This document shows, in pieces, positions 1 to 6,340 of a stretch of 64,000 bases of DNA (position 1 is its first letter; each line of letters starts with the position of its first letter). The DNA lies in NCBI GenBank assembly GCA_002309855.1, contig DBYD01000031.1, positions 61,830 to 125,829 of the forward strand, written 5' to 3'. This stretch comes from Bacteroidales bacterium UBA1195. GTDB lineage: Bacteria > Bacteroidota > Bacteroidia > Bacteroidales > WCHB1-69. The notes beneath the pieces were generated by a model, which worked only from the letters and a program-made list of their open reading frames with translations, was not told the DNA's origin and did no database searches. A program made the position numbers and the translations under genes.

Positions 1-2
1 AT

Positions 3-296
3 GTTCTTGTGAACCCCACCTATAACGACAGCTTCCCGACGGTGAACCTTGAGGCGCTGGCATGCGGCACGCCCGTTGTGACCTATCGGACTGGAGGCAG
101 CCCGGAGGCGGTGGACGCGGAGACGGGCGTTGTGGTCGCAAAGGGTGACTATGACGGCCTTGTGGCGGCCATTGAATGCTTCCGGAACCGTCCGAAGCCA
201 TCGGAGGCCTGCCGCCGCCGTGCCGAAACCTGTTTTGACATGAACCGCTGCGCGGAACGCTATCTGGAGCTTTTCGAATCCTGCCGTTTGCCGTGA
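3..296 (+). CDS. Glycosyltransferase family 4 (group 1), C-terminal end only
   Basis: The reading frame is open from the left edge of the window, so the gene begins upstream. The visible 97 residues contain the nucleotide-sugar-binding end of a GT4 enzyme: NPTYNDSFPTVNLEALACG followed by TPVV and a GG-P-E stretch, which matches the family pattern in which a Glu contacts the ribose/phosphate of the donor sugar nucleotide. GT4 enzymes transfer a sugar to a growing glycan on the cytoplasmic face of the membrane. Two further polysaccharide genes (10519 and 11285) lie on the same strand beyond the accessory island, so this was probably part of the same surface-polysaccharide locus. The acceptor and sugar cannot be told. 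Confidence 0.85.
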   Translation, partial: VLVNPTYNDSFPTVNLEALACGTPVVTYRTGGSPEAVDAETGVVVAKGDYDGLVAAIECFRNRPKPSEACRRRAETCFDMNRCAERYLELFESCRLP

Positions 297-337
297 AATT
301 TTTCCCCGCCGGCATGGAATCGTGTTGTGAAATGTGC

Positions 338-345
338 TAATTTTG
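338..345 (+). promoter_or_regulatory. Bacteroidetes-type -7 box (TAATTTTG)
   Basis: TAATTTTG followed by CAGC lies 22 bases before the ATG at 367 and fits the phylum consensus TAnnTTTG. I see no good -33 TTTG partner at the usual spacing. Confidence 0.5.
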
Positions 346-366
346 CAGCATAAAATTTGAAATGAA

Positions 367-1059
367 ATGGAAGCGTTCATATCTTGGTTAAGCGAACATT
401 ATCCTATTGTGTTCCTGGTTATTGTTGCAATAATCGCCACCTGGTTCGTGGCGAAGGGATGGTTTCAACTCCATAACAGCGTCAAAAGCCATGGTGACAA
501 AATTGCCGAACATGAAACTAGATTTGAGAAAGTTGATGAGGTCCAGATTCGGAAAAGCTTAAAGAATCATGATGAAAGAATGGCCTGGCATGAATCAAGG
601 CTGGATAAGGTTGACGAAGCAATTTCTGAAATAAAGGAAACACTTCTTATAATAAAGACCCATCTCATTGAGAAGGATTCAAAGGTTGCAAAACTGCTTT
701 CAGGCAAGACAAGCCCGCGCAGGCTGAACGAGTCTGGGATGGCGATCTTCCGCGAGTTTGACGGTGAGCGCTTCTTGAAGAACAACAGGGAATATCTTAC
801 GGATAAAATTGAAGCGAAGAGACCACAGACCGCACTTGACGTTGAAAAGTATGCGCTTGAAGTCCTGTATGAATGCGTCAATAACGGGATTTTCAACGAT
901 GTCAAGGTGAAGGTTTACAACAGCAAGGCGTTCATTATCAAACATGAGACAGGCGAAGAGATCTCCTTTGACATCACAATGAATGACATCTGCTTTGTCT
1001 TCAGCATTGAATTGAGGGATATCTATCTGTCGGTGCATCCGGAAGTGCGTGTGGAATAA
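367..1059 (+). CDS. Membrane-anchored coiled-coil protein, unknown function
   Basis: A 230-residue protein I do not recognise. Residues about 13-34 form one hydrophobic segment (IVFLVIVAIIATWFVAKGW), so it is probably a single-pass membrane protein with the bulk in the cytoplasm. Residues about 36-110 are rich in heptad-like charged sequence, with a repeated pattern (HETRFEKVDE, then HESRLDKVDE) that suggests an internal duplication in a coiled coil. The C-terminal 120 residues look globular with no known motif. It has its own -7 box and stands between the polysaccharide gene end and a stretch of gene remnants. It may be an island gene; its codon use is intermediate between the GC-rich flanks and the AT-rich retron block. 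Confidence 0.7.
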   Translation: MEAFISWLSEHYPIVFLVIVAIIATWFVAKGWFQLHNSVKSHGDKIAEHETRFEKVDEVQIRKSLKNHDERMAWHESRLDKVDEAISEIKETLLIIKTHLIEKDSKVAKLLSGKTSPRRLNESGMAIFREFDGERFLKNNREYLTDKIEAKRPQTALDVEKYALEVLYECVNNGIFNDVKVKVYNSKAFIIKHETGEEISFDITMNDICFVFSIELRDIYLSVHPEVRVE

Positions 1060-1217
1060 AATGCTGCCTTGCGCGATTACCTTCGCAACTTGCGGCAGGC
1101 AAAGGCGACCGGCTGGCGGTCGGAGACGATAGCGGGGGAGGTTAGTTTATAACAATCGTCCAGTAGATGGATTTGCTACCCAAAAGAAAAAGACAACTAC
1201 CCCAAGGCCGTTAATTA
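1060..1217 (+). other. Intergenic remnant, possible 3' end of a lost gene
   Basis: No intact gene. An open stretch immediately after the upstream stop (about 1060-1152) reads as a basic, Arg-rich tail (RDYLRNLRQAKATGW) ending in TAA and has no start codon of its own. It looks like the leftover C-terminus of a deleted gene, which fits with the broken genes that follow. Confidence 0.3.
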
Positions 1218-1424
1218 ATGGTAAAAAATCAAAGTAATATATCAGACAGATTTATGCAGAAGGCGAACTGGACAGGGGACGAACTATCCTTACTCAATGG
1301 CAAACGCCGTCCTTGCGCCTATACTCGGGAGGAAATGGCGGAAAGTCTGCGCGAAGCAGAAGCGGATTACAAGGCAGGAAGGTATGTTTCCCATGGAGAC
1401 CTCTTTAAAGAATATGGTCTATGA
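1218..1424 (+). CDS. Orphan antitoxin-like small protein
   Basis: This 68-residue ORF carries a C-terminal helix-rich stretch (YTREEMAESLREAEADY, then GRYVSHGDLF) of the kind seen in small antitoxins that are normally followed by a RelE/ParE-type toxin. Here no toxin follows; instead a truncated RhuM-like fragment starts 6 bases after the stop. It is therefore best read as an orphan or remnant antitoxin in a decayed toxin-antitoxin site. Assignment rests on sequence style only, so a non-TA origin is possible. Confidence 0.45.
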   Translation: MVKNQSNISDRFMQKANWTGDELSLLNGKRRPCAYTREEMAESLREAEADYKAGRYVSHGDLFKEYGL

Positions 1425-1430
1425 GATAAG

Positions 1431-1643
1431 ATGGCCCGTGACGGCAATGTGTGGATGAATCAGAAACAAATGGCAGAACTTTTTGCCACCTCAAAGCAAA
1501 ATATTGGCCAACATGTAGATAATATTTTGAGAGAAAATGAATTAACTTTAGATTCAGTTGTAAAGTATTTCTTTATAACTGCTGCCGATGGAAAGAACTA
1601 TGAAGTAACTTTTTATTCTTTGGACATGGTGTTGGCTTTGTAA
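1431..1643 (+). pseudogene. RhuM-family protein, N-terminal fragment
   Basis: The 70 residues match the beginning of RhuM-like (virulence protein / Fic-associated) proteins: GNVWMNQKQMAELF, then SKQNIGQHVDNIL, then a block ending YSLDMVLAL. Intact relatives continue for about 250 more residues after the segment corresponding to MVLA, usually with GYRV. Here the frame stops right after it (TAA 1641-1643), so this is a truncated copy. It sits in a row of remnants between the membrane-coiled-coil gene and the WYL regulator, as expected at a recombination or insertion hotspot. Confidence 0.65.
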
Positions 1644-1719
1644 TGGCTTGGAAAACATTTGTATAATAATCTTAGAACGGTGCAGATGATAAAATGATGT
1701 TTTAGGAGATACGTAACAT

Positions 1720-1740
1720 TGTGCAGCCAGTGGCTACACA
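1720..1740. repeat. Imperfect inverted repeat in the gap before the WYL gene
   Basis: TGTGcAGCC-AGT-GGCTaCACA: two 9-base arms with one mismatch around a 3-base loop. It lies 77 bases before the WYL gene start, in a 173-base gap that holds nothing else I can name. It could be an operator or a transcription-stopping hairpin of the lost upstream gene. Confidence 0.35.
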
Positions 1741-1816
1741 ATTGGATATGATACTTTCGGTTCAATGATTAACGATTAGACAAATATTTTATAAACAACA
1801 ATAAATTAACCATATT

Positions 1817-2878
1817 ATGCCATTAAACAAAGACAAGATATTACGATATAGTGTGTTGGATAAATGCTTCCAGGACACAGCAAATTATTATAACATGAAC
1901 AGACTGCATCAAGCCGTTAATAGGGAGGTGATGCGGGTCTATGACAAAACTGTCAGCATACGTACCATCCAGGAGGATGTGAAAATATTGCAGTTTTCTC
2001 CGTATAATGTTGTTTTTGATGATGATTTGCGTGAACAAAGATATTACCGGTATGCCGATCCGGATTTCAAGCTTAATATCGTACAATCTTTGTCAAAAAG
2101 TGAGCAGTCCGCTATCCGTGACACAATTAAACTTCTTCGTCCGAAAGTGGGTGATTTTGAGAAAGCCACCCCTTTACATTATTATATGTATTTATGTCTG
2201 CAGAATATTGCCATCGGCAATACATTGACTTTTGATTTTCCGAGTGTGGAGTTTGAAAACAACGGGGAGTTGGCAGGCATGAATAATTTTGAAGAGTTGG
2301 CCAAATGTGTGATGAACAAACAGCCAATAATAATCACCTATTGTCCTTTTTGGACTGAAGAGAAACTTGTTTTCAAGGTTCATCCGTATCTTTTGAAGCA
2401 GTACAACGGAAGATGGTATTTGATTTCGCATCCTGAAGGGGTTGATTACCAGATAGCCACCCATCCGATAGACAGGATTAGAGATGTGAAGCTATGGAAA
2501 AAGGCGTTCATACCGCCTTCCATGGACATGCGCGAGTATTTCAATTACACCACCGGTGTGACGATTGATGATTCACCGGTTGAACGTATTGTGCTAAAGA
2601 TAAGCAATTCACGTTATAAATACGTTGAGACAAAACCTTTTGGCGAGGACCAGAAGGAGGTTAGACACGATGAGAAATACAATGTGATCGATGAGGAATA
2701 CCATATAATAAAGTTCAAAATGCGCATAAACAAGGAATTTGTCTCTTTGCTGCTATCCTTCGGCGATGATTTGGAAGTATTGGAGCCTCAAAGTCTTAGG
2801 GATAAGATGGCTGAAAAAATCATAGCGATGGGGAAAAAATATTCCGTCGCGCAGAAAGACTGCACGGAGGGGGTGTAA
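1817..2878 (+). CDS. WYL-domain transcriptional regulator
   Basis: A 353-residue protein with the layout of Bacteroidetes WYL regulators. Residues 1-60 form an N-terminal helix-turn-helix (DKILRYSVLDKCF and the recognition-helix region with SIRTIQEDV). A middle helical part follows, then the WYL domain from about residue 170 (PIIITYCPFW, then HPYLLKQYNGRWYLI, then HPIDRI) and a C-terminal WCX-like extension (about 250-345). WYL domains bind nucleic acid or nucleotide ligands, and WYL regulators often control phage-defence loci (for example BrxR and CapW). It sits directly upstream of the retron block on the same strand, so control of that block is a reasonable inference; a shared palindrome in four nearby promoters is the candidate operator. 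Confidence 0.85.
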   Translation: MPLNKDKILRYSVLDKCFQDTANYYNMNRLHQAVNREVMRVYDKTVSIRTIQEDVKILQFSPYNVVFDDDLREQRYYRYADPDFKLNIVQSLSKSEQSAIRDTIKLLRPKVGDFEKATPLHYYMYLCLQNIAIGNTLTFDFPSVEFENNGELAGMNNFEELAKCVMNKQPIIITYCPFWTEEKLVFKVHPYLLKQYNGRWYLISHPEGVDYQIATHPIDRIRDVKLWKKAFIPPSMDMREYFNYTTGVTIDDSPVERIVLKISNSRYKYVETKPFGEDQKEVRHDEKYNVIDEEYHIIKFKMRINKEFVSLLLSFGDDLEVLEPQSLRDKMAEKIIAMGKKYSVAQKDCTEGV

Positions 2879-2883
2879 TTTTG
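2851..2883 (+). promoter_or_regulatory. Promoter module P1 (palindrome plus -7 box)
   Basis: GCAG-aaaga-CTGC at 2851-2863, then 12 bases, then TAATTTTG at 2876-2883. It overlaps the last codons of the WYL gene and precedes the small acidic gene at 2907. Same geometry as P2, P3 and P4; the palindrome arms are kept although the spacer differs by one base. Confidence 0.6.
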
Positions 2884-2906
2884 CAGCCAGAAAAAACAAT
2901 TGAGTT

Positions 2907-3104
2907 ATGGAAGACAATTACGAAGATTATTGCGGCAATGATTACAATGATTATCTCGACCGGTGTGTGGACGAAGATTATTATGAGGAGGAACATTATG
3001 AGACCTTTTCCGGATCCTATGCGCAGGAATACGAGGGTCTGAGTGACGAATACATTTGGGATGCGTTCGGCGGGGATCCGGATGCGTATTGGAATATTGA
3101 TTGA
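2907..3104 (+). CDS. Small very acidic Tyr-rich protein
   Basis: A 65-residue protein dominated by Asp, Glu and Tyr, of unknown function. Its last 40 residues (from EEEHYETFSGSYAQEYEG to DAYWNID) are almost identical to the C-terminus of the WG-repeat protein at 8187-8756, differing only at two residues (DP against EA). The first 25 residues are different. It may act as a minimal version of that C-terminal tail, or be the deletion product of a second full-length copy. It has its own promoter module P1 and is followed by P2, the promoter of the retron. Start chosen at the ATG 24 bases after the -7 box. Confidence 0.6.
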   Translation: MEDNYEDYCGNDYNDYLDRCVDEDYYEEEHYETFSGSYAQEYEGLSDEYIWDAFGGDPDAYWNID

Positions 3105-3154
3105 ATTTTTTTCCGCCGCGCAGAAAGGCTGCATGGAAAAGGTGTACTTTTGCA
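2985..3154 (+). repeat. Direct repeat flanking the retron, left copy
   Basis: About 170 bases covering the 3' end of the small acidic gene plus promoter module P2. It is closely matched by 8637-8807. The coding 120 bases align without gaps and most differences are silent; the following promoter part keeps the palindrome and -7 box. Confidence 0.75.
3120..3152 (+). promoter_or_regulatory. Promoter module P2, likely promoter of the retron
   Basis: GCAG-aaagg-CTGC at 3120-3132, 12 bases, TACTTTTG at 3145-3152. Transcription would start near 3159 and run into the retron ncRNA region and reverse transcriptase. Confidence 0.65.
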
Positions 3155-3248
3155 AATTGAAAAACGAGAGGAGGAACGGATAAATAATAAATGTAATTAT
3201 AGCAAGATTAACTGTAAGTTAAAACGTTTTAATGAAATAGTTCTTTGA

Positions 3249-3442
3249 AAAGGTGTCAAGATAAACTGAATTTGAATTCGCCATCTTGTGATCGGATGGT
3301 AATGTGGACAATGTCTCTTGGTTATTGTTGAGCGAATCGTTCTAATCGACCGATGGCTGAAATAACTGAAATAACAAGAAGACTCCGGTGCTTGCTTAGT
3401 AGTATCATATCTGAAGAAACGAGGGATAATCTTGACACCTTT
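3249..3442 (+). ncRNA. Retron msr-msd non-coding RNA
   Basis: The segment is bounded by perfect 14-base complementary arms: 3249-3262 (AAAGGTGTCAAGAT) and 3429-3442 (ATCTTGACACCTTT). This is the a1/a2 arrangement of retron ncRNAs, and it lies 26 bases before a retron-type reverse transcriptase. Inside are a hairpin CCATC-9-GATGG at 3281-3299, suitable as an msr stem-loop, and a longer stem formed by 3316-3326 with 3370-3379 (one bulged base), suitable as the msd stem. The branching guanosine cannot be fixed by eye. In retrons this RNA is partly copied into msDNA and bound by the RT, and it acts as the sensing element of the defence complex. Confidence 0.75.
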
Positions 3443-3468
3443 AAGAAGAATAAAATAGAGCAAAGCAA

Positions 3469-4569
3469 GTGGAGGAATTAAAGACAACAGAAGTTAAGAC
3501 GGAGTTGTTGAAGGAACTCAATGAGATAAATAAAGCGTTATATGGTGAAAAGAGTTTCCTTTTTACCATGAAACAGCTAAACTATCATGCATACTCCAAG
3601 AACAATCCACATCGATACGTCCAATTTCAAATCCCCAAAAAGAAACAGAGGGAATTCCGTACAATTACGGCTCCATGTCGCGGGCTGAAATATATTCAGC
3701 GATGTCTTAATGCCATGTTGTTGGATAAATTCACCCCACATCCGTCTGCCAAAGGTTTTGTGCCCGGAAAGTCTATTGTAGATAATGCCAAGGTGCATCT
3801 GGGACAGAATTACATTTATAATATAGATTTGAAAGACTTTTTTCCGAGTATAAAGGCCGCAAGGATTTTTGCCCGTTTACAGTTGCATCCATTTTCATTT
3901 GACAGGGAGACTTCCAGCTTGATTACCGATCTCTGTTGCCATGAAGGTGTATTGCCGCAGGGCGCTCCGACTTCGCCCACCATTACCAACATTATTTGCG
4001 AACGTTTGGACTGGCGTTTGTCAAAACTGGCACAACGCTATAATATGAGGTATTCCCGATATGCTGACGACATCACATTCAGCAGTATGGGAAACCTGTT
4101 TCATGAAGATGGTGATTTTGTTAAGGAATTGCACCGTTTTATTGAAATGGAAGGCTTTACTATTAATACTGAAAAGACACGGTTGAATAGCAAATACCAA
4201 AGACAGGAGGTCACAGGCCTGATAATAAATGAAAAGCCAAATGTGACACAGAAATATGTGAAGCAAATCCGAACCATGCTTAACAATTGGGAAAAGAGTG
4301 GTTATGAATATGCGCAAAGTAAGTTCCTGGAACATTATCATCCCACAAAAAAAACGAAGGGTGAACCTCATATAGAGATTATCATCAGTGGTAAGTTGGA
4401 TTACTTGAAAATGGTAAAGGGGGAAAAGGACAGAACTTACTTAAAGCTGAAAAATCGGTATGATCAGCTTTTAGGTTCCATTGTGACAAACATACTTGAT
4501 GTATGGGAGAAAGATGGAATAGAAGAAGCTATTGAATTATACGAAAAGACAATTCATCGCAACAAATAA
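3469..4569 (+). CDS. Retron reverse transcriptase
   Basis: A 366-residue RT of typical retron length. Visible motifs in order: IPKKKQREFRTITAP (finger region, about 55-69); the retron-specific NAxxH as NAKVH at 106-110; DLKDFFPSI with the first catalytic Asp at about 120; QGAPTSP at 164-170; YADD at 198-201; and the retron-specific VTG at 248-250. QGxxxSP rather than the SQ-type motif 4 separates it from DGR enzymes. The start is a GTG at 3469; the next in-frame ATG would cut into the conserved N-terminus. It reverse-transcribes the upstream ncRNA into msDNA. The next gene starts 5 bases after its stop, so it is the first gene of a four-gene operon. Confidence 0.93.
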   Translation: MEELKTTEVKTELLKELNEINKALYGEKSFLFTMKQLNYHAYSKNNPHRYVQFQIPKKKQREFRTITAPCRGLKYIQRCLNAMLLDKFTPHPSAKGFVPGKSIVDNAKVHLGQNYIYNIDLKDFFPSIKAARIFARLQLHPFSFDRETSSLITDLCCHEGVLPQGAPTSPTITNIICERLDWRLSKLAQRYNMRYSRYADDITFSSMGNLFHEDGDFVKELHRFIEMEGFTINTEKTRLNSKYQRQEVTGLIINEKPNVTQKYVKQIRTMLNNWEKSGYEYAQSKFLEHYHPTKKTKGEPHIEIIISGKLDYLKMVKGEKDRTYLKLKNRYDQLLGSIVTNILDVWEKDGIEEAIELYEKTIHRNK

Positions 4570-4573
4570 TAAT

Positions 4574-5689
4574 ATGAAATTCTTGGAAAGCAAAAATTTA
4601 TCTTTATCTAAAGACACTATTCCTCCCGAAAAATTAAATAGATTTGTTAGTTATTTAATAGGTAATCGCTCTTTAGCCAGTAAGGATCGAGAGAGAATTG
4701 TGGAATTGTTGCTAAAGGATAGAGATAAGGAATATGTGACAAAAGAACAATTGCAAGAACTTTTAAAGATAGGTGGTGATAGAAAAATAGTAGAGGAAGG
4801 AAAGAAAAAAACTGAATATCCTGAACCCAAACAAACATACGAATTTCTCTCTTTCTTTTCTCAAAATGACGGTGGGCTAAAAAATTTGACACATGATTTC
4901 AATTATGGCTATATAGATTACGATGTTTTTATGGCCCAGTGTAGGAAGGAGTTTGAGGAAGGGAAAAGAAAATATCCAAAGGTCCCGTCTAGATTATTGG
5001 GAAGAATTGAAGCTTTTGCCTTTAGAGAAGCTCCGGAATGGTATATTCAAAAATGGTTGCAAAAAGAAAGGACTATAATTAGACATGGCTGGTCTGAACC
5101 GGGTTTTGTAGAATGGTATAAGACTAACAAGCTTCATCCATCCAAAGACGCTTTTTACAATAAAGAGATGATAATACCCTTCAAGGAGTCAATACAGGTT
5201 AGGGCGGATACGGGCAATTTGATTTCTCTCCTAAAATCTCTTGTAAAGAAAGTGTTTGGTGAAACCCCGAGTTGTAATGTCACTATTTCTGAAAAAGTTA
5301 AAGATGCACAATTTTATACTGATGTTGATAGCTTGGGTCAGGCATTATATCAGATTTTTTCCACTATTAAAGAATACTCTGAAAAGAATTTCTGCGATGA
5401 AGTGGAAATTGACTATTTTACAGAAGGAGAGTATAAAGTGCTAACAGTAACTCACATTGACTCTAAACCAACCAAGAGGGCAGACGACAAGGATTATTCT
5501 GGAGGAAATACTGATGCCATAAAAAAACAACTCAAGGGATTATGCAACTATGAGATATGTGCGGTCTTTCGAGATGGTCCTTTCAGAAAAATAATTCTTT
5601 CAGACAATTACGCTGATTTCAAAAAAGGACTTATTCCAATTGATGCCAACTGTATAAAAGGATATACTCATAAAATGTTATTTTATTAA
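4574..5689 (+). CDS. Retron-linked protein, possible degenerate histidine-kinase-like ATPase
   Basis: A 371-residue protein I cannot firmly name. Residues about 15-80 are helical and charged. Residues about 200-345 have the layout of an HATPase (GHKL) fold: a helix DVDSLGQALYQIFSTIKEYS (250-269) where the N-box helix would be, a beta pair (VEIDYFTEGEYKVLTVTHID), a Gly pair with a helix (SGGNTDAIKKQLKG) and a final strand pair near FRDGPFRKIIL. The canonical N-box Asn and the G-box glycines are not convincing, so ATP binding is unproven. The start is the ATG at 4574, chosen over an upstream in-frame codon lying inside the RT gene. Its place between an RT and two receiver-like proteins suggests a signalling partner in the same system. 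Codon use is AT-rich, unlike the core genes. Confidence 0.5.
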   Translation: MKFLESKNLSLSKDTIPPEKLNRFVSYLIGNRSLASKDRERIVELLLKDRDKEYVTKEQLQELLKIGGDRKIVEEGKKKTEYPEPKQTYEFLSFFSQNDGGLKNLTHDFNYGYIDYDVFMAQCRKEFEEGKRKYPKVPSRLLGRIEAFAFREAPEWYIQKWLQKERTIIRHGWSEPGFVEWYKTNKLHPSKDAFYNKEMIIPFKESIQVRADTGNLISLLKSLVKKVFGETPSCNVTISEKVKDAQFYTDVDSLGQALYQIFSTIKEYSEKNFCDEVEIDYFTEGEYKVLTVTHIDSKPTKRADDKDYSGGNTDAIKKQLKGLCNYEICAVFRDGPFRKIILSDNYADFKKGLIPIDANCIKGYTHKMLFY

Positions 5690-5707
5690 TCAAAGAATAT
5701 TAAAGTT

Positions 5708-6340
5708 ATGATTTATATACTAGATGATTCGGTAACGGAACAGCGGAAAAAAGAGATTCAATATCTTCAAAATACCCCATATTCTGAAGTGTGTGTGCTT
5801 ATTGAAAAGCCAACTAAAAAGATTAATAGGGAAATATTGGCCACATTTTCCGATGATCAAAATTGCTTATTATGCATACATCGCTCCTTAAAGTATTTTA
5901 ATGATTTTGGTTCTGAATTAGCCGAATCTGAAGCCATTAGAAACAATATGATCGAGCAGGTTAAGCAAATGAATATCTCTTGTATGGTTTTTGGTCGTGA
6001 TATGAGTAGAAACAGAGAAAAGTTGTTTATCGACAAGGATGTGTTTTATAGGAATCTAAAGCTATTCATTGACACAATGATTGTTGGAAATATGGAGATA
6101 GCAATTCTTTATGATGGTGCCAAGTATATGTATGCAGAACGCACAAGGCTATTGAACGAAATTATCAATGTTATTAATTTAGAATGGTCCACATATGATG
6201 AAGAAAATAAAACTTTGTTGAATTTGATGCAACACTATTTCATGGGGGAAGATCCTCGGAAAATTATTGAAACATGGAAAAGCAAAAGCCTTTCTAAGAA
6301 AGAAATAAGACAATTTATAAACGATAAATATAAACTATGA
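5708..6340 (+). CDS. Retron-linked protein with a receiver-like start
   Basis: A 210-residue protein of unknown function. It opens with a hydrophobic strand ending in two acidic residues (MIYILDDSVTEQRKKEI, Asp6-Asp7), as in the first strand of receiver domains and in the opening of the next protein (TFIIYDDGSKEQAEKF). A further strand pattern (CLLCIHRSL, about 56-64) follows. I do not see a clear phospho-acceptor Asp or conserved Lys, so it may be an inactive receiver-like domain. The C-terminal 90 residues are helical. It begins 18 bases after the upstream gene, and its stop overlaps the next start in an ATGA, so translation of the two is probably coupled. Confidence 0.45.
   Translation: MIYILDDSVTEQRKKEIQYLQNTPYSEVCVLIEKPTKKINREILATFSDDQNCLLCIHRSLKYFNDFGSELAESEAIRNNMIEQVKQMNISCMVFGRDMSRNREKLFIDKDVFYRNLKLFIDTMIVGNMEIAILYDGAKYMYAERTRLLNEIINVINLEWSTYDEENKTLLNLMQHYFMGEDPRKIIETWKSKSLSKKEIRQFINDKYKL

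Noticed and set aside
3469..4569. This RT as the enzyme that diversifies the array at 34-44 kb
   Set aside because: It has QGAPTSP rather than the SQ-type motif 4, plus NAxxH and VTG and its own a1/a2-bounded ncRNA, all of which mark a retron. It lies about 30 kb away and no template repeat is next to it.
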